A stretch of DNA of 64,000 nt, from NCBI RefSeq assembly GCF_900753045.1, contig NZ_CAADXO010000068.1, positions 29,939 to 93,938 on the forward strand, read 5' to 3'. Under the pieces are notes generated by a model. That model had not been told where the DNA came from and made no database searches. It saw only the letters and a program-made list of their open reading frames with translations. Origin of the DNA: an uncultured Phascolarctobacterium sp. (lineage in GTDB: Bacteria > Bacillota > Negativicutes > Acidaminococcales > Acidaminococcaceae). This document shows positions 52,158 through 60,345 of this stretch, piece by piece (positions within the stretch are counted from its first letter, which is position 1; each line of letters begins with the position of its first letter). Both the position numbers and the translations under genes were made by a program.

Positions 52158-52637
52158 TTATTTTTTATTGTTCTCTTTCATACGGAAGCAGAAGGTGCAA
52201 TGACCATCTGCATACATGATATGGTCATGTACACATTCCATATTTTCGTTATAGCCTTCTGCGATAGCAGGATCGATATTTTCGCAATAGATGCGACCAT
52301 ATTTTTCTTCACCTGCATCCATCCAGGTTTTGGCAAATACGCAGCGGTGAAAATCCTGGTGAATGCCGTCTTGCTTATAAACAGTATCATAACCGAATTC
52401 TTCGCTGCGGCCCATATCGTAGTTATCCAGATAATTTTCCAGTGTATTTTCTTTGCCGTTGGCTTTGGCACGGGCAGCAATGTCCTTGCCACGTTCAATA
52501 CCAAATTCTTTAACGCTGTCCTCTAAGACCTTCAGGCCTTTTTCGCCAAATTCTTTTTCCAGATTTTTGGCGGTAATAGAAAACATCCTGGCAAATAAAA
52601 CAAACATGGAAACCGGTTCTTTAACTTCTTCTTGCAT
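52158..52637 (-). CDS. L-2-amino-thiazoline-4-carboxylate (ATC) hydrolase family protein
   Basis: The 159-aa protein matches the ATC_hydrolase family as I know it: a helical N-terminal half with GIERGKDIAARAKANGKENTLENYL (about 46-70), then CVFAKTWMDAGEEKYGRIYCENIDPAIAEGYN and a Cys-rich end CVHDHIMYADGHCTFCFRMK (about 134-153). The Pseudomonas founder opens the ATC ring to N-carbamoyl-L-cysteine; family members may have other substrates. It is preceded by no obvious operon partner and lies 85 bp past metQ on the opposite strand. Confidence 0.78.
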   Translation of the reverse strand: MQEEVKEPVSMFVLFARMFSITAKNLEKEFGEKGLKVLEDSVKEFGIERGKDIAARAKANGKENTLENYLDNYDMGRSEEFGYDTVYKQDGIHQDFHRCVFAKTWMDAGEEKYGRIYCENIDPAIAEGYNENMECVHDHIMYADGHCTFCFRMKENNKK

Positions 52638-52815
52638 TTTAATAATCCCTCACTTGTTTTGCATTGGACTATATAGAGAAACCTATATAGCTCATATGCA
52701 TTATACAAAAAAGTCGTAAATCATACAAGACGAAATTATAAATTTAAAAATGACAATATCGTGAAAAAGAAAATCTCGTTACTTGCGCAAGGAAGCAACG
52801 AGATTAGTATAAGGT

Positions 52816-53592
52816 TTATTTTTGCATACCGATTAAACCGCCGACCTGATCGGCAATCTGCTTCAGGTCATGCACCAAGTTTTTTTCCAGACGGGGCATG
52901 GCACTGGCAAAGACAGTGACGCTGACGGTGCCGATGAGATCTTTATTTAAATCAAAAATCGGTACAGCGATACTGCCGACATCAAGGTTAAATTCTTCTT
53001 TTTCCACGGAATAGCCTTTAACCGTAATTTCATCAAGCTGTTTTTGAAGTTCCTGTTTATTTTTTAAGGTATACGGAGTATAGGGCTTAAATTCAATATC
53101 GTCCAGATAATCAGGATGTGCGGGAAGCAGTACATGCTTTAAAAGCAGCTTGCCGGATGAGGTAACGTATTCCGGCAGAGGCGTATATTCGGACAAGGTG
53201 ATGTAATAAGAGGTGCTGACGGGATAAGCACAATAAATCGTGACAATTTCATCCTGGTTGACAATCTGCAGGCTGGCAGTTATATGATACTTTTCTGCCA
53301 ACGCATTCATCAGCGGTTTACAGAGAATTATATAAGAACGGATTTGGCTTTGGATAATACCTGCTTTGCTCAGAAAAAAGCTGCCCAAGCGGTAATGGTT
53401 GGTGTTATGGTCTAAAAGCAGCAGATTGTTTGCTACCATTGTATTGATAAGTCCACGGGCTGTGTTGACGTTCAGTTTTGTTTTGGCGCTGATTTCATTG
53501 ATGCTTATTTCAGGGTTGCTGTTGGTGAAACAGTTGAGAATATCAATAGCACGCTGGACTGATTGAATTAGCTTTGGTGTAGTAGTAGTCAT
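52816..53592 (-). CDS. IclR-family transcriptional regulator
   Basis: 258 aa from the ATG at 53592 (AAGGAG about 8 nt upstream). The N-terminal winged HTH (about 10-75: SVQRAIDILNCFTNSNPEISINEI, then NVNTARGLINTMVANNLL) is followed by the GAF-like effector domain (about 80-255), with EKEEFNLDVGSIAVPIFD near 190-207. Members sense small metabolites. It is divergent from the Nramp-like transporter/ureohydrolase operon, so that operon is its likely target. Confidence 0.9.
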   Translation of the reverse strand: MTTTTPKLIQSVQRAIDILNCFTNSNPEISINEISAKTKLNVNTARGLINTMVANNLLLLDHNTNHYRLGSFFLSKAGIIQSQIRSYIILCKPLMNALAEKYHITASLQIVNQDEIVTIYCAYPVSTSYYITLSEYTPLPEYVTSSGKLLLKHVLLPAHPDYLDDIEFKPYTPYTLKNKQELQKQLDEITVKGYSVEKEEFNLDVGSIAVPIFDLNKDLIGTVSVTVFASAMPRLEKNLVHDLKQIADQVGGLIGMQK

Positions 53593-53785
53593 GATAATGC
53601 TCCTTCGATATCTTCGATACATTAAATATATTATAACATATATTTAGACTGACAATGAAGAGCTGGAGAGCCGTTTTTATAATACATTATTTTTGATTGG
53701 CGCAGACTATTTCGGCGTCTGACTGAAGAAAATATCTGAAAATGTGATTTGTGGAAATGTTTTACATTAATAGTACAAAAAAATC

Positions 53786-53877
53786 TTGACAGAGCTGCGG
53801 TAAAGTGATATAAGAAATAATATCAGACGATAATATAAAAAGAAAAACGACAATGTAAAGCGAAACACGTCTGATAT
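53786..53877 (+). promoter_or_regulatory. Promoter and inverted-repeat leader of the Nramp-like/ureohydrolase operon
   Basis: TTGACA (53786-53791), 17 nt, TATAAG (53809-53814). Perfect 10-bp arms ATATCAGACG (53820-53829) and CGTCTGATAT (53868-53877) lie just downstream, 38 nt apart. They may be paired operator half-sites for the divergent IclR regulator, or an mRNA 5' stem starting at the first transcribed bases. Confidence 0.7.
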
Positions 53878-53905
53878 ATTTATTTTTTTTGAGGGGGCAT
53901 TACAA

Positions 53906-55150
53906 ATGCAAAAGGAAACAAAGGGTGCTGGAGCACCGCGTCACTTTACTTTTAAAGAAAAATTAGCTGCTTTGGGACCAGGTTTTTTAATCTGCGGTTC
54001 CTTTATCGGTCCCGGTACTGTAACAAGCTCTACCAGAGCCGGCGCCGGTTATGGCTATGAATTATTATGGTGCATAGTCTTTTCCGTAATTGCCGTTATT
54101 GTTACACAAGGTATGGCAGCACGTTTAGGCGTGGTAACTCAAAAGGATTTGGCGGAAACCTTGCAGATTGCTTTTGATGACCGTCCGCTGCTCAGAAAAT
54201 TCCTTGTAGGTCTGGTTGCCGTGGCTATTGCTGTAGGCGGCTTTGCTTATATGGGCGGTGATTTGACGGGTACTGCTTTGGGTGTTAGCGCATTGACCGG
54301 CGTTTCGACACATATCATCGCACCTATTTGGGGCCTGTGCATTATGGTGCTTTTGAGCTTTGCCGGAGATGCTTTGAAATATCTGGAAAAGCTTCTGGCT
54401 GTCTGCGTTGTAGTTATGTGCATTGTTTTTCTGATTACCATGATTGTTGTACAACCGAACCTTGGCGAATTGTTTGGTGGTCTTGTACCGCACATTCCTG
54501 AAGGTTCTTTAATGACCTGCCTGGCTTTGATTGGTACTACCGTTGTTCCTTATAACATGTTTTTACATGCTGCCAGCGCCAAACGCACCTGGCATAGCGC
54601 CGAGGAACTGCCGCTGGTTGCCTTTGGTACTAACATTCCGATGATTATCGGTGGTATTGTAACCGGTGCGATTTTGATTACTTCCGCTGCCGTTATGCAG
54701 GGTATGACCGTAAAAAATGCTATGGATATGGCAGTTCAGCTGCAGCCCACTCTGGGTGATTTTGCTCAGCCGTTTATGGCTGTAGGCCTGGTTGCTGCCG
54801 GTATTTCTAGTGCTGTCTGCACACCGATGGGTGTATCCTATGTACTTGCCGGTTTGTGGGGCTGGAAGACTGACAGAAGCGATAAACGCTTTATCATCAC
54901 TAATGCAGCAGTTCTTGTAACCGGTATTGTTATCTCTGCTTTCGGCTTTAATCCGATTGCGCTGATTATGACGGCACAGGCTGTTAACGGTATCGTTCTT
55001 CCTGTAGTTGTCGGCGTAACTGTTTATCTTACCTGCAGCAAGAAAATCATGGGTGCTTACACTAATAGCACTCTGCAAACAATCTTAGGATTATTAATCT
55101 TCTTAATCAGCTTATATCTTGGTCTGAGCAGCGTTATCAGCCTGTTCTGA
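53906..55150 (+). CDS. Nramp/SLC11-like transporter lacking canonical metal ligands
   Basis: The 414-aa protein has about eleven membrane helices and clear Nramp family homology (LGPGFLICGSFIGPG..., then TVVPYNMFLHAASAKR). The canonical helix-1 DPGN motif reads GPGT here (Gly35, Thr38), and the helix-6 MPH motif reads VPY (Val214, Tyr216). Asp, Asn and Met of those motifs are the transition-metal ligands, so Mn/Fe transport is doubtful. GAGGGGG lies about 9 nt before the ATG. It is co-transcribed with the ureohydrolase, which points to an amine or guanidino substrate, or to Mg2+ as in other variant Nramps. Confidence 0.85.
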   Translation: MQKETKGAGAPRHFTFKEKLAALGPGFLICGSFIGPGTVTSSTRAGAGYGYELLWCIVFSVIAVIVTQGMAARLGVVTQKDLAETLQIAFDDRPLLRKFLVGLVAVAIAVGGFAYMGGDLTGTALGVSALTGVSTHIIAPIWGLCIMVLLSFAGDALKYLEKLLAVCVVVMCIVFLITMIVVQPNLGELFGGLVPHIPEGSLMTCLALIGTTVVPYNMFLHAASAKRTWHSAEELPLVAFGTNIPMIIGGIVTGAILITSAAVMQGMTVKNAMDMAVQLQPTLGDFAQPFMAVGLVAAGISSAVCTPMGVSYVLAGLWGWKTDRSDKRFIITNAAVLVTGIVISAFGFNPIALIMTAQAVNGIVLPVVVGVTVYLTCSKKIMGAYTNSTLQTILGLLIFLISLYLGLSSVISLF

Positions 55151-55199
55151 TCTTATGTATAAAATAGTGAATTTTTGACTAGGAAAGAAGGATATTTTA

Positions 55200-56189
55200 A
55201 TGAAAGACAGTAGACCTACTATCTATGACCCTAATTTTTTACCGACTAATATTTATAGTGGCGTTCCGACATTTTTGAATCTGCCTGTATTGGAAAACAA
55301 GGATGATTTAAAGAAGGTTGATGTTGCTGTTATGGGTGTGCCTTGGGAAGGCGGCTGCACTATTGGTGGCTATTCCTCCTGTACTGATGGTCCTAAATCC
55401 ATCCGTACTGCTTCTATTCGTTATACCGGCTATCTGCCTGATTTTGATATTGACTCCTTTGAACATCTGACCGGCGGCGATTATGGCGATGTTGCTGTAC
55501 AAAATGGTAACTACGAGTTTACCTTCGCACAGATTCGTGAAAGATATGGCGAGCTGCTGGATGCAAAATGTGTGCCTATCGTTTTAGGCGGTGACCATGG
55601 TATCGCTTATCCGCTGATCAGCGAAATGGCAAAACGTCATCCGAAAAAAGTAGGCGTACTGCACTTTGATGCTCATCTGGATAACTACGATAACTTCGGC
55701 GATGACAAATACTCTCGTTGCTCTCCGTTCTTCCAGCTGTACAATGACCCCAATATGGATGCAACCAAGATTGCTCATATTGGTATTCGTGGACCGCGTA
55801 ACCATCAGCAGGAATACAGAAATGCCCAAAAATATGGTGCTACCGTTATTCCCTGCCGCGAGATTAAAGAAGAAGGCTGGAAGGCCGCTATTAAAAAAGC
55901 TTTGGCTGTAGTTTCCAAGGATACGGAAGTAATTTATATTACTATATGTGCCGATGCTCTGGATGCTGCTTATATGCCGCAAGGCCCGCAAGATATGGGT
56001 GGTCTGACCAGCTATGAATTGCTGAGCATGGTGCATGAGGCAGCTCTTGCCGGTGCCTGCTCTCTGGACTTCGTAGAAATTTATCCGGAAAACGGCACTC
56101 TGCAGACAGCATCTCACGTTGGCTGCTGGCTGGCGCTGTACTTCCTTAACGGTGTTGCTGAACGTCGCATGAAGCTGGAAAATAAATAA
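55200..56189 (+). CDS. Ureohydrolase (arginase/agmatinase/guanidinase) family protein with atypical metal site
   Basis: The 329-aa enzyme shows the three family motifs: GGDHGI (His133), HFDAHLDNYD (Asp157, His159, Asp161) and ADALDAAYMPQGPQDMGGLT (Asp252). The third motif normally reads SxDxDxxDP; here the first Asp, a ligand shared by both Mn ions, is Cys250, and DP is DA. The family splits guanidino groups to urea and an amine. Whether this variant is active, and on what, is unknown. It is 49 bp after the Nramp-like gene. Confidence 0.82.
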   Translation: MKDSRPTIYDPNFLPTNIYSGVPTFLNLPVLENKDDLKKVDVAVMGVPWEGGCTIGGYSSCTDGPKSIRTASIRYTGYLPDFDIDSFEHLTGGDYGDVAVQNGNYEFTFAQIRERYGELLDAKCVPIVLGGDHGIAYPLISEMAKRHPKKVGVLHFDAHLDNYDNFGDDKYSRCSPFFQLYNDPNMDATKIAHIGIRGPRNHQQEYRNAQKYGATVIPCREIKEEGWKAAIKKALAVVSKDTEVIYITICADALDAAYMPQGPQDMGGLTSYELLSMVHEAALAGACSLDFVEIYPENGTLQTASHVGCWLALYFLNGVAERRMKLENK

Positions 56190-56200
56190 TTGCAAATCAA

Positions 56201-56234
56201 AAAGAGCAGTCTGTGTGGATGCAGACTGCTCTTT
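56201..56234 (+). terminator. Intrinsic terminator after the ureohydrolase gene
   Basis: AAAGAGCAGTCTG/CAGACTGCTCTTT then TTG. The following 56235-56597 stretch is AT-rich and shows nothing I can support. Confidence 0.85.
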
Positions 56235-56597
56235 TGTCGTAGTGAAGCCTTTTTGTGGCCTATATTTTGATAATAGTTTTTCGACTACTACTAGATAAAA
56301 TACGTATATCAAGAAGTTTTTAGAGTAGTTAGTTTTACTAATCGTGCGCACGATAGATTTAGTATTACACGAAAATAGAAAAATATCAATAATTTCTTAA
56401 AAATATTTCCATGTGCAATATAATAGACGTTTTGTATAATATAATGCACAAATGAAAGGCTTAGACATTTTTTATATTACTCTAATAGCAAAGGAGTGAG
56501 GCTGCAGGTCTTTTTTGCTTGTGCGCACAGTATCTCTTTTTATGTTTAGGAAGGTCTACGCTTGTTTTAATTGCTAAAGCTGTATGGATATGCTAAA

Positions 56598-56741
56598 ATG
56601 AATGTATTGCAAGGAGATGATTATTTTGATGTATCTATTTTAACATTAGATGATAATACTGAAATAGTACATTCAGAAATGCGTAATGACGGAATAGTAA
56701 AAGTTTATTTAGAGGTAAATGATGAAAAAACAAGATTATAA
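56598..56741 (+). CDS. Small AT-rich open reading frame (47 aa), possible partial gene
   Basis: MNVLQGDDYFDVSILTLDDN and onward to ...NDEKTRL, ending TAA 56741, overlapping the next gene by 23 bp. No good ribosome site precedes it and the frame is open back to about 56571, so it may be a 5'-truncated remnant. No family recognised. Confidence 0.4.
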   Translation: MNVLQGDDYFDVSILTLDDNTEIVHSEMRNDGIVKVYLEVNDEKTRL

Positions 56742-57099
56742 ATTAGAAATTTATAAATTACTGGATTTAGAACTGGATGATTCTTCATTAGATACGAAAA
56801 TTCAATTTGTAAAAAAGGTTTTGATTGACTATCAGAAAGATCATGAAGATCAATATGATGTTTCTAATAAAGGAAAACCATGGACTGACGAACAATTAAA
56901 AATTATTTTATCTGATGCACCTACTAAAGAGAATTGTGCAAAATATGCTGTATTGTTTAAAAGAGGTTATGGGAGTATAGAGCAAATTTATCGATGGGCC
57001 GCTACACCAATAAACAGTTTGGAAGGAAAAGGACGAAGTAACGATTCTTTTGTTTTACAAATAAAAAAAGTCGCTAGGCAAATAGGACTTAGAGGTTAA
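56719..57099 (+). CDS. Hypothetical AT-rich protein
   Basis: 126 aa from ATG 56719 (or 56722; AGAGGT just upstream). It is Lys-rich, with a SANT/Myb-like stretch (KPWTDEQLKIILSDAPTKENCAKYAVLFKRGYGSIEQIYRWA, about 54-95) in which the Trp and spacing suggest a helix-turn-helix DNA-binding domain. Base composition is clearly more AT-rich than its neighbours, which suggests transfer. No function can be assigned. Confidence 0.65.
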   Translation: MMKKQDYKLEIYKLLDLELDDSSLDTKIQFVKKVLIDYQKDHEDQYDVSNKGKPWTDEQLKIILSDAPTKENCAKYAVLFKRGYGSIEQIYRWAATPINSLEGKGRSNDSFVLQIKKVARQIGLRG

Positions 57100-57130
57100 T
57101 ATTTATTAACTCAAATTAAGCTCTTTTTAA

Positions 57131-57155
57131 CCCCGCCACAATGGCGGGGGTTTTG
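57131..57155 (+). terminator. Intrinsic terminator
   Basis: CCCCGCCA.AATGGCGGGG followed by TTTT, ending the AT-rich pair. Confidence 0.85.
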
Positions 57156-57226
57156 TATACAATAAAAGAGTGTACTAAGTCGCAAAATAGCTTAGTACAC
57201 TCTTTGTAATATATACGATATACTTC

Positions 57227-57784
57227 TTACCACCCTACTCCAATCCAGGGACCATGGTGATGCCCGCCGCCGATGCCGATACCTATGCCAATCGGGAAGT
57301 TCCAGCCACCCCGGCGACTTTGCTTTTCGCGTTCAATCTTCATGAACCACAGGCGATAGATTTTACCGCCGTTTTCCAGCTTTTTCGGTGTATCCTTATC
57401 GGTGATAATCTTATAGCCGTTGAAGTTGGCGTTGGAGCTTTCGTAATCGCTGAGCATTTTGTTCATCTGCGCAAAGGTTGCCTTGTTATTGGTATATAAG
57501 CGTAGCATTTCGGTATTAGGCATGGTTAAAATCAGCTGCTTGCGCAAAGAGCGGTCGGCAGCCAGACCTTGGTAAACTTCTACTCTGTCTTCTTTGATTT
57601 TTACATATAGCAGGTCATCGCTATCGCCTGCCTGCAATCGTTCATTCATTTCGGCAGCACTGATGGTTTCTATCGGTTTGATTGCGTCCGGATCATCGGC
57701 AACCTTAGTTTTATCTGCGGCGAGCGCCAGCGCGCTGCAGCAGCACATCAGTAAGCAGGTTAACAGTAAAAGCAGCTTGCGCAT
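57227..57784 (-). CDS. Exported protein with Gly/His-rich C-terminus
   Basis: The 185-aa protein has a Leu-rich signal peptide ending ALALA (about residue 22). Residues 39-155 form a soluble domain (ISAAEMNERLQ, DRSLRKQLILTMPNTEML). The last 25 residues are Gly/Ile/His-rich (IGIGIGGGHHHG), possibly metal-binding. GGAGGG lies 8 nt before the ATG. No family is recognised. It stands alone. Confidence 0.75.
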   Translation of the reverse strand: MRKLLLLLTCLLMCCCSALALAADKTKVADDPDAIKPIETISAAEMNERLQAGDSDDLLYVKIKEDRVEVYQGLAADRSLRKQLILTMPNTEMLRLYTNNKATFAQMNKMLSDYESSNANFNGYKIITDKDTPKKLENGGKIYRLWFMKIEREKQSRRGGWNFPIGIGIGIGGGHHHGPWIGVGW

Positions 57785-57934
57785 AATTCTCCCTCCTTTG
57801 TAAGCTGATGGGAAAAATCTACATAAAAGACTTATATAATCCTCAAGAATATGGTATCATATTTACGTAAATTTGTTAACTGAACTTTAGGTGATATCTG
57901 AGGAACAGTGGATGTTGAAATACGAGGAGATTAT

Positions 57935-58672
57935 ATGAAGAAAAATAACCTGATTTGGATAATTATCTGTAATATCCTGGGAGCACTGCTTTTGGGAAGC
58001 TGGCTGGCAAGCACCCCTACTGCCGGCTATCATGGACCGTGGCTGGCACTGGACCAAGGTGTCTTTTATTTCTTTAACCAGAAGCTGGCGCAGGGAACGG
58101 CCTTTACTTATTTTACGGCCTTTGTTAATCTGCGTGCCTTTGATGTGGTGGCGTTCGTTGCGATGTTGGCGATTTTTTACAGCTATTACCGCAAAAGTAA
58201 TGTTGAAGGCAAACGCTGGCTGTTCTGTATCGGTGTTGCGATGCTGGTGAGCGCGGTAATTATTAAGCAGTTTGATAAGTTACTGCCGATTGACCGTGCG
58301 AGTGCTTCTATTTATTTTGACCAGCTATATCATAATGTAAATTGGGTTAGCCAGCTGAGTGGCTGGCCTGCTAAGGATCGCTCCGGCAGCAGCTTCCCCG
58401 GTGACCATGGCATGATGCTGTTGATATTTGCTGTGTATATGTGGAAATATATCGGCAAGGACGCTTTCGTTAAAGCGCTGGCTGTATTTATTATTTTTTC
58501 TCTGCCCCGTATTATGGGCGGTGCGCATTGGTTTACCGATGTTTTTGTAGGTTCTGTTTCTTTTGTCCTGCTTGTCTTAAGCTGGATTCTGCTGACACCG
58601 CTTTCAGATATCTTTATCGGTTGGCTGGAGAAAAAGCTGCCGCTGAGATGGTTTGTGAAAAAGAGAGAGTAA
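57935..58672 (+). CDS. PAP2-family membrane phosphatase
   Basis: 245 aa from ATG 57935 (GAGGAG 6 nt upstream; an earlier GTG-type start is unnecessary). It has about six membrane helices. PAP2 motifs: KDRSGSSFPGDHGMM (about 148-162) with the catalytic His, and GGAHWFTDVFVG (about 195-206) with the second His and Asp. Members dephosphorylate phosphatidate, undecaprenyl diphosphate or lipid A at the outer face of the inner membrane. The 'SFPGDH' variant is common in such enzymes. Function within this set is open. Confidence 0.85.
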   Translation: MKKNNLIWIIICNILGALLLGSWLASTPTAGYHGPWLALDQGVFYFFNQKLAQGTAFTYFTAFVNLRAFDVVAFVAMLAIFYSYYRKSNVEGKRWLFCIGVAMLVSAVIIKQFDKLLPIDRASASIYFDQLYHNVNWVSQLSGWPAKDRSGSSFPGDHGMMLLIFAVYMWKYIGKDAFVKALAVFIIFSLPRIMGGAHWFTDVFVGSVSFVLLVLSWILLTPLSDIFIGWLEKKLPLRWFVKKRE

Positions 58673-58678
58673 AATTTC

Positions 58679-58737
58679 AGGCTGTTGCCATTTTCGGTTT
58701 TGCTTATAGTAAGACTGAAATGGCAGCAGCTTTTTTG
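58679..58737 (+). terminator. Intrinsic terminator after the PAP2 gene
   Basis: GCTGTTGCCATTTTC / GAAATGGCAGCAGC arms followed by T7. Confidence 0.75.
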
Positions 58738-58879
58738 TATATAGTGAAGAAAATATCTTCGGGGCATGTTATGTCCCACTATGGACTTTTTTATTTTCGC
58801 TTCCCTCTTCTATTTTTTGCAGATTTGTGATAAAATTTAGGTGTATTTTTATGAGAAAATTCAGCAAGGAAGTGACGGA

Positions 58880-60343
58880 ATGGAATTTGTAAAATCTGCT
58901 GATGTAGTCGTTATTGGTGGCGGCATTGTAGGTACTGCTGTATTGCGCGAGCTTTCCAAGTATGACCTGAAATGCGTTCTGCTGGAAAAAGAGCCGGACA
59001 TCGCTATCGGCACTACTAAAGCTAACAGTGCAATTCTTCATGCTGGCTTTGACGCTCCTACCGGCAGCCTCAAAGCTATTACCAACGTTCGTGGCAACGC
59101 TCTGTACCACGAGCTGCAAAACGAACTGGACCTGGATATTAAATGGACCGGTTCCCTGGTTGCTGCAACCACCGACGAGGAAATGCAGACTCTGCAGGAG
59201 CTGCTGCAACGCGGTAAAAAGAACGGCGTTGAAGGCCTGCAAATCCTGTCTAAAGAAGAAGTTCTTGAGCAGGAGCCTAACCTGACCACTGTCAAGGGTG
59301 CTCTGTGGGCTCCGAGTGCCGGCGTATGCTGGCCGTTCGGTGCTGCTATTGCTTTCGCTCAATGCGCTGTACAAAACGGTGCAGAAGTTATCCGCGACTG
59401 CAAGGTACTGGGCTTCGTTAAGGAAGACGGCAAAATTACCGGTGTAGAAACCTCTAAAGGCACTATTGCTGCTAAATATGTAGTTAATGCTGCCGGTGTT
59501 TATGCTGACGAAATCGCTAAGCTGGCCGGTGATGATACCTTCACCATCACTCCGCGTAAGGGCGAATATATTCTGTTTGATAAGACTGCTTGCAGCAGCC
59601 TGGTTTACGGCGTGGTATTCCCTACCCCGACCAAAAAATCCAAAGGTATTCTGGTTTGCACCACTACCCACGGCAACACCTTCATCGGTCCTAACGCTAA
59701 CGAGCAGGATTCCAAAGAGGATAAGGCTGTTACCACTGCCGGCATGAATGAAATCATTGCTTCTGCCAAGAAGCTGATTCCGAACCTGCCGATGGGCGCA
59801 GCTATTACCGAATTTGCCGGCCTGCGTGCCGTTTCCAGCACCGGTGACTTCGTACTCGGTCCTTCCGAAAAGGTTGAAGGCCTGTACAATGCTGCCGGCA
59901 TGCAATCTCCCGGTCTGACCGCAGCTCCTGCTGTAGGTGAGCTGATTGCCAACGAAATTGCCCGCGTAAGCGGCGCTGCCAAGAAGGCTGACTTCAAGGC
60001 TGCTCTGCCGAAGCATAAAGCATTCAACTATATGACTGCTGATGAAAAGGCTGCTAAGATTGCCGAAGACAATCTGTACGGTCGTGTAATCTGCCGTTGC
60101 GAAACCGTTACCGAGGGCGAAATTGTAGAAGCAATCAACTCTCCTGTAGGCGCACGCACTGTTGACGGTGTAAAACGCCGTACCCGTGCAGGCATGGGCC
60201 GTTGCCAGGGTGGCTTCTGTGGTCCGCGTGTTACCCAGATTCTGGCACGCGAGCTGAACATTTCTGTTCCCGAAGTATTAAAAGAACGTACTGATTCCAA
60301 TATGTTCTACGAAAAATATTCTGCAGATGGCGGGGAGGAATAA
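58880..60343 (+). CDS. GlpA-like FAD-dependent oxidoreductase with C-terminal BFD-type [2Fe-2S] domain
   Basis: 487 aa from ATG 58880 (AAGGA about 10 nt upstream). The N-terminal DAO fold has ADVVVIGGGIVGTAVLRELS (about 6-25). The C-terminal bfr-associated ferredoxin-like domain holds CRC (about 408-410) and RCQGGFCGPRV (about 442-452), four Cys for a 2Fe-2S cluster. In Firmicutes this protein is the first subunit of an anaerobic glycerol-3-phosphate dehydrogenase-like complex with the next two genes. It heads a three-gene operon with 2- to 12-bp gaps. Confidence 0.9.
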   Translation: MEFVKSADVVVIGGGIVGTAVLRELSKYDLKCVLLEKEPDIAIGTTKANSAILHAGFDAPTGSLKAITNVRGNALYHELQNELDLDIKWTGSLVAATTDEEMQTLQELLQRGKKNGVEGLQILSKEEVLEQEPNLTTVKGALWAPSAGVCWPFGAAIAFAQCAVQNGAEVIRDCKVLGFVKEDGKITGVETSKGTIAAKYVVNAAGVYADEIAKLAGDDTFTITPRKGEYILFDKTACSSLVYGVVFPTPTKKSKGILVCTTTHGNTFIGPNANEQDSKEDKAVTTAGMNEIIASAKKLIPNLPMGAAITEFAGLRAVSSTGDFVLGPSEKVEGLYNAAGMQSPGLTAAPAVGELIANEIARVSGAAKKADFKAALPKHKAFNYMTADEKAAKIAEDNLYGRVICRCETVTEGEIVEAINSPVGARTVDGVKRRTRAGMGRCQGGFCGPRVTQILARELNISVPEVLKERTDSNMFYEKYSADGGEE

Positions 60344-60345
60344 TA

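Noticed and set aside
58769..60016. 415-codon minus-strand open frame
   Set aside because: Antisense shadow of the GlpA-like gene.
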